A stretch of 64,000 nt of DNA, taken from the NCBI GenBank assembly GCA_949126835.1, contig OX421500.1, positions 15,678,681 through 15,742,680 of the forward strand, written 5' to 3'. This DNA is from Anisus vortex. Taxonomy: Eukaryota > Mollusca > Gastropoda > Planorbidae. Both the position numbers and the translations under genes were made by a program. The notes beneath the pieces were generated by a model that did not search any database, was not told the DNA's origin, and saw only the letters and a program-made list of their open reading frames with translations. Positions 10,247 through 19,162 of this stretch are shown here, one piece after another. Numbering within the stretch: the first letter of the stretch is position 1; each line of letters begins with the position of its first letter.

Positions 10247-11126
10247 TACCCACTCGTTGTGTCCATAAGTTTACCCAGCATAGATGTCTAGTCTACCTGA
10301 CATTAGTTCGAAAAGTATAAGAGTGGTTTAGCATTGTTCTGGCCACGCAATGCAATTGAAAGCTGTGGTCAAGGAAACAGATAGGCCTATAGCTGCTATA
10401 TTAATGTATTATAGGAAATACTTTCTATATTTTTAGGTACAAACAAGTAATGGGCTATAAAAGACCAGGCCAGTATATGTGTTATTGTTTTTTGTTGTTG
10501 TTTCTTTCTGCCTAGTAAAGTAGTAAAGAGAAAAGCACGGTTGGGGAGGAGGAACAAAGTAAATGTGTACACCTTCATCTCCTCATTTTCATCGCCTCCC
10601 CAGGATAAAATAAAGTTCTATGAGTTTCACTGAGCGAAAACTAAAGCAACTTTCTTGTAGACTTCTCCAGTTTTGTTTCTTCTAATGCCGTGTGCCTTTA
10701 TGTTTTCATTCCGCGCATCGCTCACGCTGCTGGGGGGGGGGGGCTGGGTTTGTGTGAACCGGGTAGATTCTAGCCAGCTGACCCTCACAGCGGCTGCGTC
10801 TTATTATCCCAGAGGTCATCTGGCCGAAAAGGCTACACTGCATTACGCGGGTCGCTTGCCACAACACGGGGAGGGGGGGGGTGAAAGGGTGTGTGGGGGG
10901 GGGGGTATAACAGCAGACCGTATGCCAGATTTTTCTGACAACTTGCACCAAACGCGAGTAAAAAAAAAAAAAAAAGAAGAACAAGGGAGTTTTACCTTGG
11001 CTTAAAACACCTGGATCAGGTCAAGACCAGACTATGGTCATGATCAGGTCGACCTGGATTGTTGGTTGTTGTTTTAGTTAGAAATGAGGTGGTTGGTCAG
11101 TGAGAGGTAGTGACATGACCTATGTT
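10247..11126. other. Intergenic stretch with poly-G tracts
   Basis: No gene recognised. It holds long G runs at about 10732-10743 and 10867-10905 and a 15-base A run near 10961. The opposed open frames at 10673-11005 and 10706-10984 have no recognisable content. Confidence 0.35.
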
Positions 11127-11138
11127 AGGGTCAAATAA
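11127..11138. repeat. Left target-site duplication of LINE-A
   Basis: AGGGTCAAATAA is repeated exactly at 13221-13232, directly after the element's 3' end. This defines the insertion boundaries. Confidence 0.9.
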
Positions 11139-11144
11139 GCTAAG

Positions 11145-13184
11145 ATGCATGCTCAGAGGGTTGCCCGTCAATGTGCCAATACCTTCTGGCTTAACCTCTG
11201 CTCAAGCATACAATCAGCTGCTGATATGGGAAACGCCAAAGCCATGTACGAAAACATTAAAAAAGCAATCGGCCCTACGACGTCAAAGGTTGCACCCCTA
11301 AAATCCAAAACTGGAGAAATCATCAAGGACGAAGCGGAACAGCTCAAACGCTGGATTGAACATTACCTGGAACTGTATGCAACAGTTAACACAGTCTCCA
11401 GCACCGCCCTAGATGACATCCCCGACATGCCGCTCATGGAAGAACTAGATGCCATTCCCACACAGGAAGAGCTAAGCAAAGCCATCGACCGCCTAGCCTG
11501 TGGAAAAGCCCCTGGGAGCGATGGAATACCTCCAGAAGCTCTGAAGAACGGTAAGACAGTGCTGCTCCAGCCCTTACACGAGCTGCTAGTACTCTGCTGG
11601 GAACAGGGATACATCCCCCAGGACATGAAGGACGCAAACATAGTGACGCTATATAAGAATAAGGGCGATAGAAGCGACTGCAATAACTACCGCGGTATCT
11701 CGCTTCTGAGCATCGTAGGAAAGGCTTTTGCCCGCGTCACTCTTACTCGCTTGCAGAGTTTAGCCTCCCGAGTTTATCCAGAGTCACAATGTGGTTTTCA
11801 GGCGGGTCGGTCTACCATAGACATGGTGTTCTCCATACGGCAGATGCAGGAAAAATGTAGAGAGCAGCAGATGCCACTATACATCGCCTTCATAGACCTG
11901 ACAAAAGCCTTTGATTTAGTTAGTCGCAGTGGGCTGTTCCAAATTCTGGAAAAAATTGGCTGTCCCCCACACTTACTCGCCATCATCAGACAGTTCCATG
12001 ATAACATGCAGGGCACAGTGCACTTCAACGGAGCCACCTCTGAAGCCTTCCCAGTCAGTAGCGGTGTAAAGCAAGGCTGTGTACTCGCACCAACACTGTT
12101 CGCAATATTCTTCTCTATACTGCTCCGATACGCCTTCAAGGATAGTAGTGATGGAATCTGGTTACACACCAGAGCAGATGGAGGACTTTTCAACACTGCC
12201 CGTCTCCGAGCCAAAACCAAAACGAAAGAGGTCCTAATTCGCGAGCTACTTTTTGCTGACGATGCGGCCCTGATATCACACACAGAAACAGGCCTACAAC
12301 AGCTTGTGTCAAGCTTCGCCAACGCCTGCAAAGAATTCGGCCTGCAGGTGAGCATAAAGAAGACAAATATCATGGCCCAAGACACATGCTCCGTTCCTAT
12401 CATTACTATAGAAAACGAAAACCTGGAAGTTGTGGACTGTTTCACCTACTTGGGGTCCAAGATTTCCAGCTCATTGTCCATAGAGGATGAACTAAATAGC
12501 AGAATCGGCAAGGCAGCTGCCACAATGGCTATACTTGGTAAACGGGTTTGGGAAAACACCAGGCTGACAGAAAGGACCAAACTATGTGTCTACCAGGCCT
12601 GCGTCATCAGCACGCTGCTTTATGGTAGCGAATCATGGACAACCTATGCGTCCCATGAGCGCAAGCTAAATAGCTTCCACCTGAGGTGTCTGCGTCGCGT
12701 CCTTGGCATTAAATGGCAGGACAAAGTCCCTAACAGTGAGGTATTGACGCGCGCCAGCGCCCAAAGCATGTTCGCAGTCCTCAGTGAAAGGCGCCTAAGA
12801 TGGCTAGGACATGTAAGAAGAATGAGTCCAGGCAGAATCCCAAAGGACCTCCTATATGGAGAATTGGCATCTGGGAAGAGAAAGACAGGTCGCCCACGCC
12901 TCCGCTATAAAGATGTCTGTATGAGAGACATGAGAGCAGCCAGAATAAGTACAAGTGACTGGGAGGAGAAGGCAGAGGATCGGTCCACCTGGCGCACTGC
13001 TGTCAGGAAAGGGGTTAAAACGGCAGAGGAAAATAGAATGGAGGAGAGCATAAATAAAAGGGCTAAAAGAAATGCGGAAAAAATAGGACCCACAGAACAC
13101 GTGTGCAAAGGCTGTAAAAAAGACTGTCATTCAAGGATAGGCCTGCTCAGCCACACGAGGAAGTGCAACCTCGAATCACGGTGA
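11145..13184 (+). CDS. LINE-A ORF2 fragment: reverse transcriptase plus C-terminal C2HC finger
   Basis: This 679-residue open frame encodes most of a non-LTR retrotransposon polyprotein, which copies its own RNA into nicked genomic DNA. Visible parts are a linker (residues about 20-60), the fingers region (NNYRGISLLSIVGKAFARVT), GFQAGRST, RT motif A (FIDLTKAFD, Asp251), motif B (GVKQGCVLAPTLF, from residue 307), motif C (FADD, 370-373, catalytic Asp pair 372/373), a thumb-like stretch, RWLGHVRRMSPGRIPKDLLY, and a terminal finger with C654, C657, H670 and C674. The N-terminal endonuclease is absent through 5' truncation, so the ATG at 11145 is only the first one inside the element and not a true start. 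No host promoter is evident. All RT catalytic residues are present, but without the endonuclease autonomous activity is unlikely. Confidence 0.9.
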   Translation: MHAQRVARQCANTFWLNLCSSIQSAADMGNAKAMYENIKKAIGPTTSKVAPLKSKTGEIIKDEAEQLKRWIEHYLELYATVNTVSSTALDDIPDMPLMEELDAIPTQEELSKAIDRLACGKAPGSDGIPPEALKNGKTVLLQPLHELLVLCWEQGYIPQDMKDANIVTLYKNKGDRSDCNNYRGISLLSIVGKAFARVTLTRLQSLASRVYPESQCGFQAGRSTIDMVFSIRQMQEKCREQQMPLYIAFIDLTKAFDLVSRSGLFQILEKIGCPPHLLAIIRQFHDNMQGTVHFNGATSEAFPVSSGVKQGCVLAPTLFAIFFSILLRYAFKDSSDGIWLHTRADGGLFNTARLRAKTKTKEVLIRELLFADDAALISHTETGLQQLVSSFANACKEFGLQVSIKKTNIMAQDTCSVPIITIENENLEVVDCFTYLGSKISSSLSIEDELNSRIGKAAATMAILGKRVWENTRLTERTKLCVYQACVISTLLYGSESWTTYASHERKLNSFHLRCLRRVLGIKWQDKVPNSEVLTRASAQSMFAVLSERRLRWLGHVRRMSPGRIPKDLLYGELASGKRKTGRPRLRYKDVCMRDMRAARISTSDWEEKAEDRSTWRTAVRKGVKTAEENRMEESINKRAKRNAEKIGPTEHVCKGCKKDCHSRIGLLSHTRKCNLESR

Positions 13185-13192
13185 TGCACCAT

Positions 13193-13206
13193 CGTCTCGC
13201 GAGACG
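13193..13206 (+). other. LINE-A 3' UTR palindrome
   Basis: CGTCTCGCGAGACG is a perfect 14-nt palindrome 9 nt after the ORF2 stop codon. Its stem (CGTCTC/GAGACG) is kept in the LINE-A copy at 6840-6854, where the loop differs. Confidence 0.6.
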
Positions 13207-13220
13207 GAAGGATGCCATTG

Positions 13221-13232
13221 AGGGTCAAATAA
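13221..13232. repeat. Right target-site duplication of LINE-A
   Basis: AGGGTCAAATAA, an exact match to 11127-11138. Confidence 0.9.
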
Positions 13233-13242
13233 TATTGTCATC

Positions 13243-13244
13243 AA

Positions 13245-13280
<36 letters not shown>
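13243..13280. repeat. (TC)n(TA)n compound microsatellite
   Basis: A TC dinucleotide run followed directly by a TA run, starting about 10 bp after the LINE's right target-site duplication. Confidence 0.95.
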
Positions 13281-13489
13281 AGGATCGTGTTTGTGTTTGA
13301 TCGGATTTTTTGGTTCTCACATCTGTACTCCGTAGAATATTGCTTAGAATCCTCGCCTTACACTCTGCTGATCCTGAGTTCGAGTTTCATTAGGGTTACA
13401 TTTGTTCTTATTTTTTCAGTAATAACAATGCTCTCTAATTGACATCCCGAGAAACTACGAGCAATTTAGCTTTTATACTATAAACAAAG

Positions 13490-13870
13490 TGTTCAGGGTG
13501 GCAGCGCGTTCTGCTGCCGTACTGAAGGTCCAAGGTTTTAAATCCTGGTGCAGGCTAGGATTTGTTTTCACGGGTCTGGAGGGTGTCCCTGAGTCTACCC
13601 AGCTCTGATGGGTAACTAAACTTAGTTGGGGTAAAGTAAAGGCGTCTGGGCATTGTGCTGGCCACACACCCCTTAGTATGCCGTGGCCACAGAAACTGGT
13701 GAACGCTGCTTCACCAGCCCTCTATTATCAGTTTGGTCCGAAGGGTACTTTACTAAAGGCGCCTTGCATAGTTCTGGCCACACAATCACCTAGTATGCCG
13801 TGGCCACAGAAACTGACGAACGCTGCTTCACCAGCCCTATGGATCTATTTGGTGGAACTGTATACACTAT
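13490..13870 (+). mobile_element. tRNA-derived SINE with a tandemly duplicated tail
   Basis: Plus-strand SINE: head with a mutated B box (about 13520-13550), central block with the intact motif GTCTACCCAGCTCTGATGGG, and tail. The tail module (GCTGGCCACACA... to the GGGTACTTTACT motif) occurs twice in tandem, about 13657-13758 and 13759-13870. The second copy restarts at the AAAGGCG motif of the central block, so the repeated module is roughly the last 110 bp. Either unequal exchange or a template switch could give this. Confidence 0.85.
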
Positions 13871-14250
13871 AAGCAAAAGGTTTTCTTGATTTTAAATCTG
13901 TGGATTGTAAAAAAAAAAAGTAAACTTTAACTCTTCAAACATTTCCGAAATATCATTTTGGAAATCTAGTGTTATTTTAACCGGTTTGTTTTATTATATT
14001 TATTTAGCTATTATATTTTTATCTCTAACATTGTGATGAATTGTGATGTTTGGAGAAGATTGAAAAAAAATATATCAAATTTCTCATATGACGTAAGTAA
14101 AGTTGGCTCAGGTAGAAAGAAAACACCAAATATCTATATGGAATTTTTGAGTAGTCGACATAGTAATGCGCCGATGCCATTTAACTTCTGCTTTTTTTTT
14201 TTACCCACTTACTCTTTACGCATGGCTGCTTTCCTAACTTAACTTACTTT
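13871..14250. other. AT-rich stretch, no gene seen
   Basis: No recognisable gene or repeat family; T-rich with short homopolymers. Confidence 0.4.
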
Positions 14251-14552
14251 TATCATGTATAGAGAGATAGATAGGTAGATAGGTGGATAGATAGGTAGGT
14301 AGATAGATACATACATACATGCATAGAGAGATATGTAGAAAGATATAGATAGATAGATTTTATAGATAGATAGATTTGATAGATAGATAGATAGATTTGA
14401 TAGATAGATAAATAGATAGGTAGTTAGGTAGGTAGATACATACATACATACATAGAGAGATAGATAGAAAGATATAGATAGATAGATAGATAGATAGATG
14501 GATAGATAGATAGATAGATGGATAGATAGATAGATGGATAGATAGATAGATG

Positions 14553-14624
<72 letters not shown>

Positions 14625-14625
14625 T
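14251..14625. repeat. GATA-type tetranucleotide microsatellite
   Basis: About 375 bp of (GATA)n mixed with GGTA, CATA and GATG variants. The last ~60 bp are a pure GATA run. The opposite-strand IYLSIYLS frames are repeat artefacts. Confidence 0.97.
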
Positions 14626-14784
14626 GTTGTGGACATTTTCCTCGGGTCTAACTTGGTCTCCACAATACAATGAATAAGAAGATAGATGAAAAAAAAAACG
14701 CAAACTTTCATTCCCTGATTGGCATCCGTGGATAGAATGGGTTATTTGAAAAATAAACAATAAAACCAACAAATTTAACATCTT

Positions 14785-14865
14785 TTAAAAAGACTAAACT
14801 CAAACCACAAAAAAAGCGTAGGACGCAATAATCTTCTTCAAAGAATAAGCGTAACATAATATGCA
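14785..14865 (+). mobile_element. LINE-B 3' UTR scrap
   Basis: AGCGTAGGACGCAATAATCT with flanking AAAGACTAAACTCAAACCAC matches the conserved 3' UTR block of the LINE-B copies, in plus orientation. Heavily truncated at both ends. Confidence 0.6.
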
Positions 14866-15848
14866 TCACACCGCTTTTTATATATACCGTATATAGACCT
14901 AAATAATATATATTATATATATATATTGTTGGTGTGCTTTGAAGAGATGGAGTTTTTAGCTATAACAAAATATACGGTAGATTTATTAACGCATTATATA
15001 AAAACACTTGCAACAAGTCATTTCGCGTTTTTAAACTTTTTTTTTTACTTAGAAAAATTTCTGATTTTGTGGGACTGAAGTAAATAAAACTAGTTTCGTT
15101 TCTTCGTCTTTGTGGTGTTTTTTAAACCAGTTCTGTTTTGACATTTCCTGTTGGTGTTTTTAAACAATCTCATTGAAGTATGTTATTTGTTTATTTACCC
15201 AGTTAGTTCTATCCTGCATGGATGCGCCGACGTGTACTCCGTTTAACTCCATACTTGATGGTCTGTATTACAGGCTCTGTCAGCTGTTGTTACTTCTTCT
15301 TCTTCTACTTCTTCCGTCAGTGCTTGCATTGAATGACATCTTCAACTGTTGTTAAAAGGTTTTGGTCTCAACTCTATATTATAGAAAATTATGTCAGCCG
15401 CTTCCAGGCATCTCTTCATTTGTTTGCCTCTGTGTGTGTCTCAGTGTGTGTGTGTGTGTGTCTGTGTGAGTAAGTATGTGCGTGTTTGCCTGTGTGATTT
15501 CAGTTAGTATGCTTAAGTAGGGGCCTATGTGTTGTTTTATTACGTCTATTAGTCTCGGACTAATGATGTGTTGTAGTGGTTGGGCAGTAAACATGGAGCC
15601 CCCTGTCAGTATTTGTGATATAAAATAATAGTTCGGTTAACATTGTTTTCTTGTAGGATACTTACAAACATTAAAAAGTCACATAGAAAGCCCCCGAGCA
15701 GGAAGATTAAGAACCTGTAGTCATCAAGTTCTCTGCACCATCAGAAATCCGTAGAATCAAAGACATCAATTATACTAGCTAGTAGCTAGTCTTACTAAAA
15801 AAAATATCAAATTCGTGAATTTAAGAATTTAAAGTAGCGTTCGCCATA
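14866..15848. other. Intergenic stretch, no gene seen
   Basis: Short TA-rich palindromic segments near 14880-14930 and a (GT)n-like run at about 15440-15470. No coding signal recognised. Confidence 0.4.
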
Positions 15849-15954
15849 AATTAATGCAAATAACTAAAGATCCATATGGATCAATGTGGTCCAACGGGAT
15901 ACTTAAATTTACAGAGACCAAGATTTCACATTAATTAATGCAAATAACTAAAGA
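15849..15954 (+). mobile_element. 62-bp SINE-tail insertion between 22-bp target-site duplications
   Basis: Bases 15871-15932 match only the last part of the SINE (ATGGATCAATGTGGTCCAAC, then GGGATACTTAAATTTACAGA...). They lie between an exact 22-bp direct repeat at 15849-15870 and 15933-15954 (core AATGCAAATAACTAAAGA). It is therefore a complete, extremely 5'-truncated retroposition event. It fixes this subfamily's 3' end as ...ACAGAGACCAAGATTTCACA rather than the TACTTTAC ends of other copies. Confidence 0.88.
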
Positions 15955-16606
15955 CTGAATCATAAACAACAGCAAACTGTAAGCTGTGTATTACATTCTT
16001 TTTTTTTTTCGTCTGGTATAGTCTACGTAATAAATTCATCAATTGATGATCAATTATTAGTTGTTGAGTTGTGATTCACCGAAAAATTGCGCCGTGAGTT
16101 GTGTGTTTCAACATGGAGACGGGATACGTTAGCTGGAGAACAAAAAAGAGAGAAAAAAAAAGGAAAATACAGAAAGAAGAAGAAAAAAAAAAGACAGCGC
16201 GCCATGGAAGAAAGAGAAATGAGAATCACAGAGGCGGACAAAACATGTGGGTTCTGAAAAAGCGATTAAGTAAGCCCGGCCATATGGAGGGTACTATATC
16301 CTCCCCACACCCCCACACTCCAACCTATCTTTCATTCCAGTTTGGCTAAAGTTCACCTGATTGCATGCACTGTCAGATGGAGGAGTAAGAGACACACCTG
16401 ACAAAATGGCGTAAAACAAACTTTCGGGGCGGATGCTTTTGAAGCATGTTCGCCCCGGGGGTGCTTGACCTCGAAATTGTCTAATATGTTCCGCTCACCC
16501 CCCCCCCCCCCCCATCCTTCCCACTTCCTGCTCAACAGTAACGCGCTGCTGTTAAAATATTATGTTTAGGTGTGAGAGGAGGCTGTGCCTATGTTCTAGA
16601 ATAGAA
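15955..16606. other. Intergenic stretch with A-rich and C-rich tracts
   Basis: Poly-purine segment at about 16140-16200 and a C run at 16498-16513. No gene recognised. Confidence 0.4.
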
Positions 16607-17156
16607 CAGTGACTCCCAAACATTTTCCCCCTTACGGCACACTGTTTGAAATTAATGTTGTCTCTATAAGTCAGAGCCCAATATAAGGCACAGTGGCCTA
16701 GTGGAAGCGCATTCGGCTGGCGAAACAAGGTCCTGGGTTCGAATCCTGGTGGAGGCTGAGATTATTTTCACGTGTCTGGAGGGTGTCCCTGAGTCTACTC
16801 AGCTCTGACGGGTACCTGACCTTAGTTGGGGTAAAGTAAAGGCGGATGTGCATAGTGATGGCCACACAATCACCCAGTATGCCGTGGTTACAGAAACCCA
16901 TGAACGCTGCTTCACCAGCCCTATGGATCAATTTGTTCCGATGGGATACTTTAATTTACAGAGACCAAGATTTCATTCTTGTATTCATCATACTTATATA
17001 GTTATCTTAATCTATAACAACATTTAACCAATAAATTCAATAAATAAAAAAGCGACAACAAGTAATTACTTAGCTTTGTAACATTCCACTGCTCCCCTTG
17101 TAAAGTTGCCATGGCTTCCCCCAGGGGCACAGCGGCGCACACTTTTGGAACCACTG
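16607..17156. mobile_element. Decayed non-autonomous hAT element with a nested SINE
   Basis: The ends CAGTGACTCCCAAACATTTT (16607) and TTTTGGAACCACTG (ending 17156) are imperfect inverted repeats of the hAT type (canonical CAGTGGTTCCCAAAC). GC-rich sub-terminal sequence (CCCCCTTACGGCACAC / CCCCAGGGGCACAGCGGCGC) is also inverted. A SINE sits inside. I see no convincing 8-bp duplication, so the element is old or eroded. Confidence 0.65.
16686..16970 (+). mobile_element. tRNA-derived SINE nested in an hAT relic
   Basis: Well-preserved copy. It has an A-box-like TGGCCTAGTGG, B-box GGTTCGAATCC (16737-16747), the central block and the tail. The 3' end continues past GGGATACTTTAA into TTTACAGAGACCAAGATTTC, the same extended tail as the micro-insertion at 15871-15932, so both belong to one subfamily. 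Confidence 0.92.
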
Positions 17157-17258
17157 ACATAGTCCATGAAGTGGGTGGAAGAAATCTACTGTTTAAGTTT
17201 TAAACAAATTCTAATTTTAGTCTTTGACGGCCGGCCTGGGATCGGCTTCCATGCTCGA

Positions 17259-17330
17259 TGACGTCATTGAAATGGTGCCATAAAGAAAATTAAGGTATAA
17301 AAAGAAATTCTCTAGCAGAGAGTTCTATAT
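17259..17330 (+). promoter_or_regulatory. Possible core promoter: CRE octamer plus TATA box
   Basis: A perfect CRE palindrome TGACGTCA (17259-17266) lies 37 bp upstream (start to start) of GGTATAAAAAG (TATAAAA at 17296-17302). A start site would be expected near 17325-17330. Nothing downstream reads as a recognisable first exon, so this may be chance or a lost element's promoter. Confidence 0.2.
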
Positions 17331-17582
17331 TGTAAAAAGCGCAGGTGGAAAATAAGAAGTACGCATGCGTTGCCACCTACGCAAGGGGATTGAGTTGCCA
17401 GCATAGTTCACTGTAGATCAAAATTTCCCCTCTCCAAATCATACGCCAGTATGTACTTAAAATATTCAGAAGAATAAAAGTAATACAGGACAAAAAACTC
17501 CTTTCCAGTTGAAACTCTGTATAAACAATGTTTTAATACAGCGGTTGGTAGAGTAGAAAGTGAAATAGTATGTAAGTACCCA

Positions 17583-17706
17583 AGTAAAGTAGGCCCTAAT
17601 CCCGTAAAGTAGGCCCTAATCCCGTAAAGTAGGCCCTAATCCCGTAAAGTAGGCCCTAATCCCGTAAAGTAGGCCCTAATCCCGTAAAGTAGGCCCTAAT
17701 CCCGTA
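17583..17706. repeat. 20-bp minisatellite built from a SINE tail, 6 units
   Basis: Six identical units of GTAAAGTAGGCCCTAATCCC. The sequence equals the reversed SINE end GTAAAGTA|TCCC with eight bases (GGCCCTAA) inserted. The array runs without a gap into the SINE at 17703-17930, whose own tail supplies the last TCCCGT. The array thus arose inside the SINE terminus. Confidence 0.93.
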
Positions 17707-17930
17707 TGACCACATTGATACATAGGGTCTGGTGAAGCAGCGTTCGTCTGTTTCCGTGGCCACGGCACATTCGGTGATTGTGTGGCTAGCACAATGCCCC
17801 TCCTTTTTTTTAAATGCCTATCAGAGCTGGGTTGATTCAGGTTCACCTTCCAGACCAGGGAAACATCTTAGGCTTCACCAGGACTCGAACCTGGGATCTC
17901 TGTGACCCATAATTGAAATAGTGCGTCCTG
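17703..17930 (-). mobile_element. tRNA-derived SINE abutting its own tail-derived array
   Basis: Minus-strand copy with tail, central block (ATCAGAGCTGGGTTGATTCA on the plus strand) and a B box (CGAACC within CCAGGACTCGAACCTGG). The poly-T/A region in the middle is expanded (TTTTTTTTAAATG). The 20-bp array is attached to its 3' end. Confidence 0.88.
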
Positions 17931-18917
17931 TTAAATTCATAGCCGAACACACTTTTCCTTTAGACAAAGGGATAGGGAGATGTAGACAAGTAGGCAGTAT
18001 AGTTAGGTAGGGAAATATGCAAAAAAAAAATATTTAGGTAGGTAGATATATAGACAGTCAAATAGCAAAGCAGACTTGCAGACAAACAGACAAACGGTCA
18101 ACCAGACAAACAGACAAACTAATGAATAAGAAAATAACTTGATGTCATTTCTATAATCACTGGTCTTGTCTTTTCGTTTCAGTGTTACACCCCCACGGTC
18201 CCACCCCTCATTCTTACGTCCCCTCCCATCGCGTACTCCCTTATTAGTTACGCCTCAGTTCGACATCACAATGAGATGACCCCTGTTGAACGCCAGAACA
18301 TTTTTTTTTTCTATTGTTCCGCCACGTTTCTGGGTCAGGTCTAGCTGGGATTCTCTATTCTCTGGAACTCTCAAACACACATTGACCTATTGACCTACTC
18401 AAATCAACCAATGGGGCTATACACTCCTTTAAATCCCCAAGTGCCCTAAACTCTCCACAGGTCTGACCTAGAGATCTTTTCCCAGAGTCTGATCGACATT
18501 TCCACAGGCCAGCGCACAATCGTAAAACACTCCCAGATATAAAAAAAAAAAAAACCTCAGAAAAAACCACTTTTTAATTTACATCAGCTAATCTTAGAGC
18601 TGAAATGCGTTTGACTTTTTTGTCTTATCTTATCTGAAACCAATTTATAAATGTTATTTCTGTGAAATGAGGAGAGCTTTCCAGATACTGGGGTCTCGGC
18701 CCGGTACTAGGCCGCACAAACTAAATGGAAAGTTTAAAGAAGAAAAAAAGGCAAAGGTTAATAGGGATGTGAAGCAATAAACATTGAAAAATTTTATTTT
18801 GTTCCTTTGACATTTAGTGATATTATTATAACCTGTTCTTAGCGATAGCCCACTTCAGTACATATGTCAATATATTGCATAAGTAAAATGTGTGGCAATT
18901 GATATGTTATACGTGAC
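17931..18917. other. Intergenic stretch, no gene seen
   Basis: AGACAAACAGACAAAC-type simple repeat near 18050-18125, T run at 18300, A run at 18540. A (TCTTA)n scrap near 18630 resembles LINE tails. Nothing coding recognised. Confidence 0.4.
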
Positions 18918-19162
18918 TGGTAAAGTAATCCGTCGGACCATATTGAGCCATCGATGCCTGTGAAGCGGTGTCACCACGGCATACTAGGGGATTGTGTGGA
19001 CTGCACAGTGCTCAGCCGCCTTTACTTTTCTCCCAACTTTTGTCAGGTATCAGAGCTGGATAAACTCAGGTACACCCTGCAGTTCTCGGAAAAGAATCCT
19101 CTCCTTCACCAGGAATTGAACCCAGGGACTTTATTCGCCATCCGATCGCGCTGCTACCAGTA
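18918..19162 (-). mobile_element. Decayed tRNA-derived SINE
   Basis: Minus-strand copy: tail (AAAGTAATCCGTCGGACCAT), shortened GTGGCCACGG region, central block and a degraded B box (GAATTGAACCC). Internal deletions relative to better copies. Confidence 0.82.

Larger units (their letters stand above)
11139..13220 (+). mobile_element. LINE-A, 5'-truncated non-LTR retrotransposon
   Basis: A 2,082-bp insertion with an exact 12-bp target-site duplication. It starts inside ORF2, between the expected APE endonuclease and the RT, so the 5' UTR and endonuclease domain are missing. It ends with a short 3' UTR containing a 14-nt palindrome and the terminus GGATGCCATTG; there is no poly-A tail. The intact frame and exact duplication suggest a comparatively young insertion. 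The clade (RTE-like or another endonuclease-RT group) cannot be settled from this fragment. Confidence 0.93.

Noticed and set aside
11139..13220. LINE-A as the partner that mobilises the window's SINE
   Set aside because: Their 3' ends do not match (GGATGCCATTG with hairpin versus ...GGGATACTTTAC / ACAGAGACCAAG). LINE-B's TAAGATAA tail does not match either.
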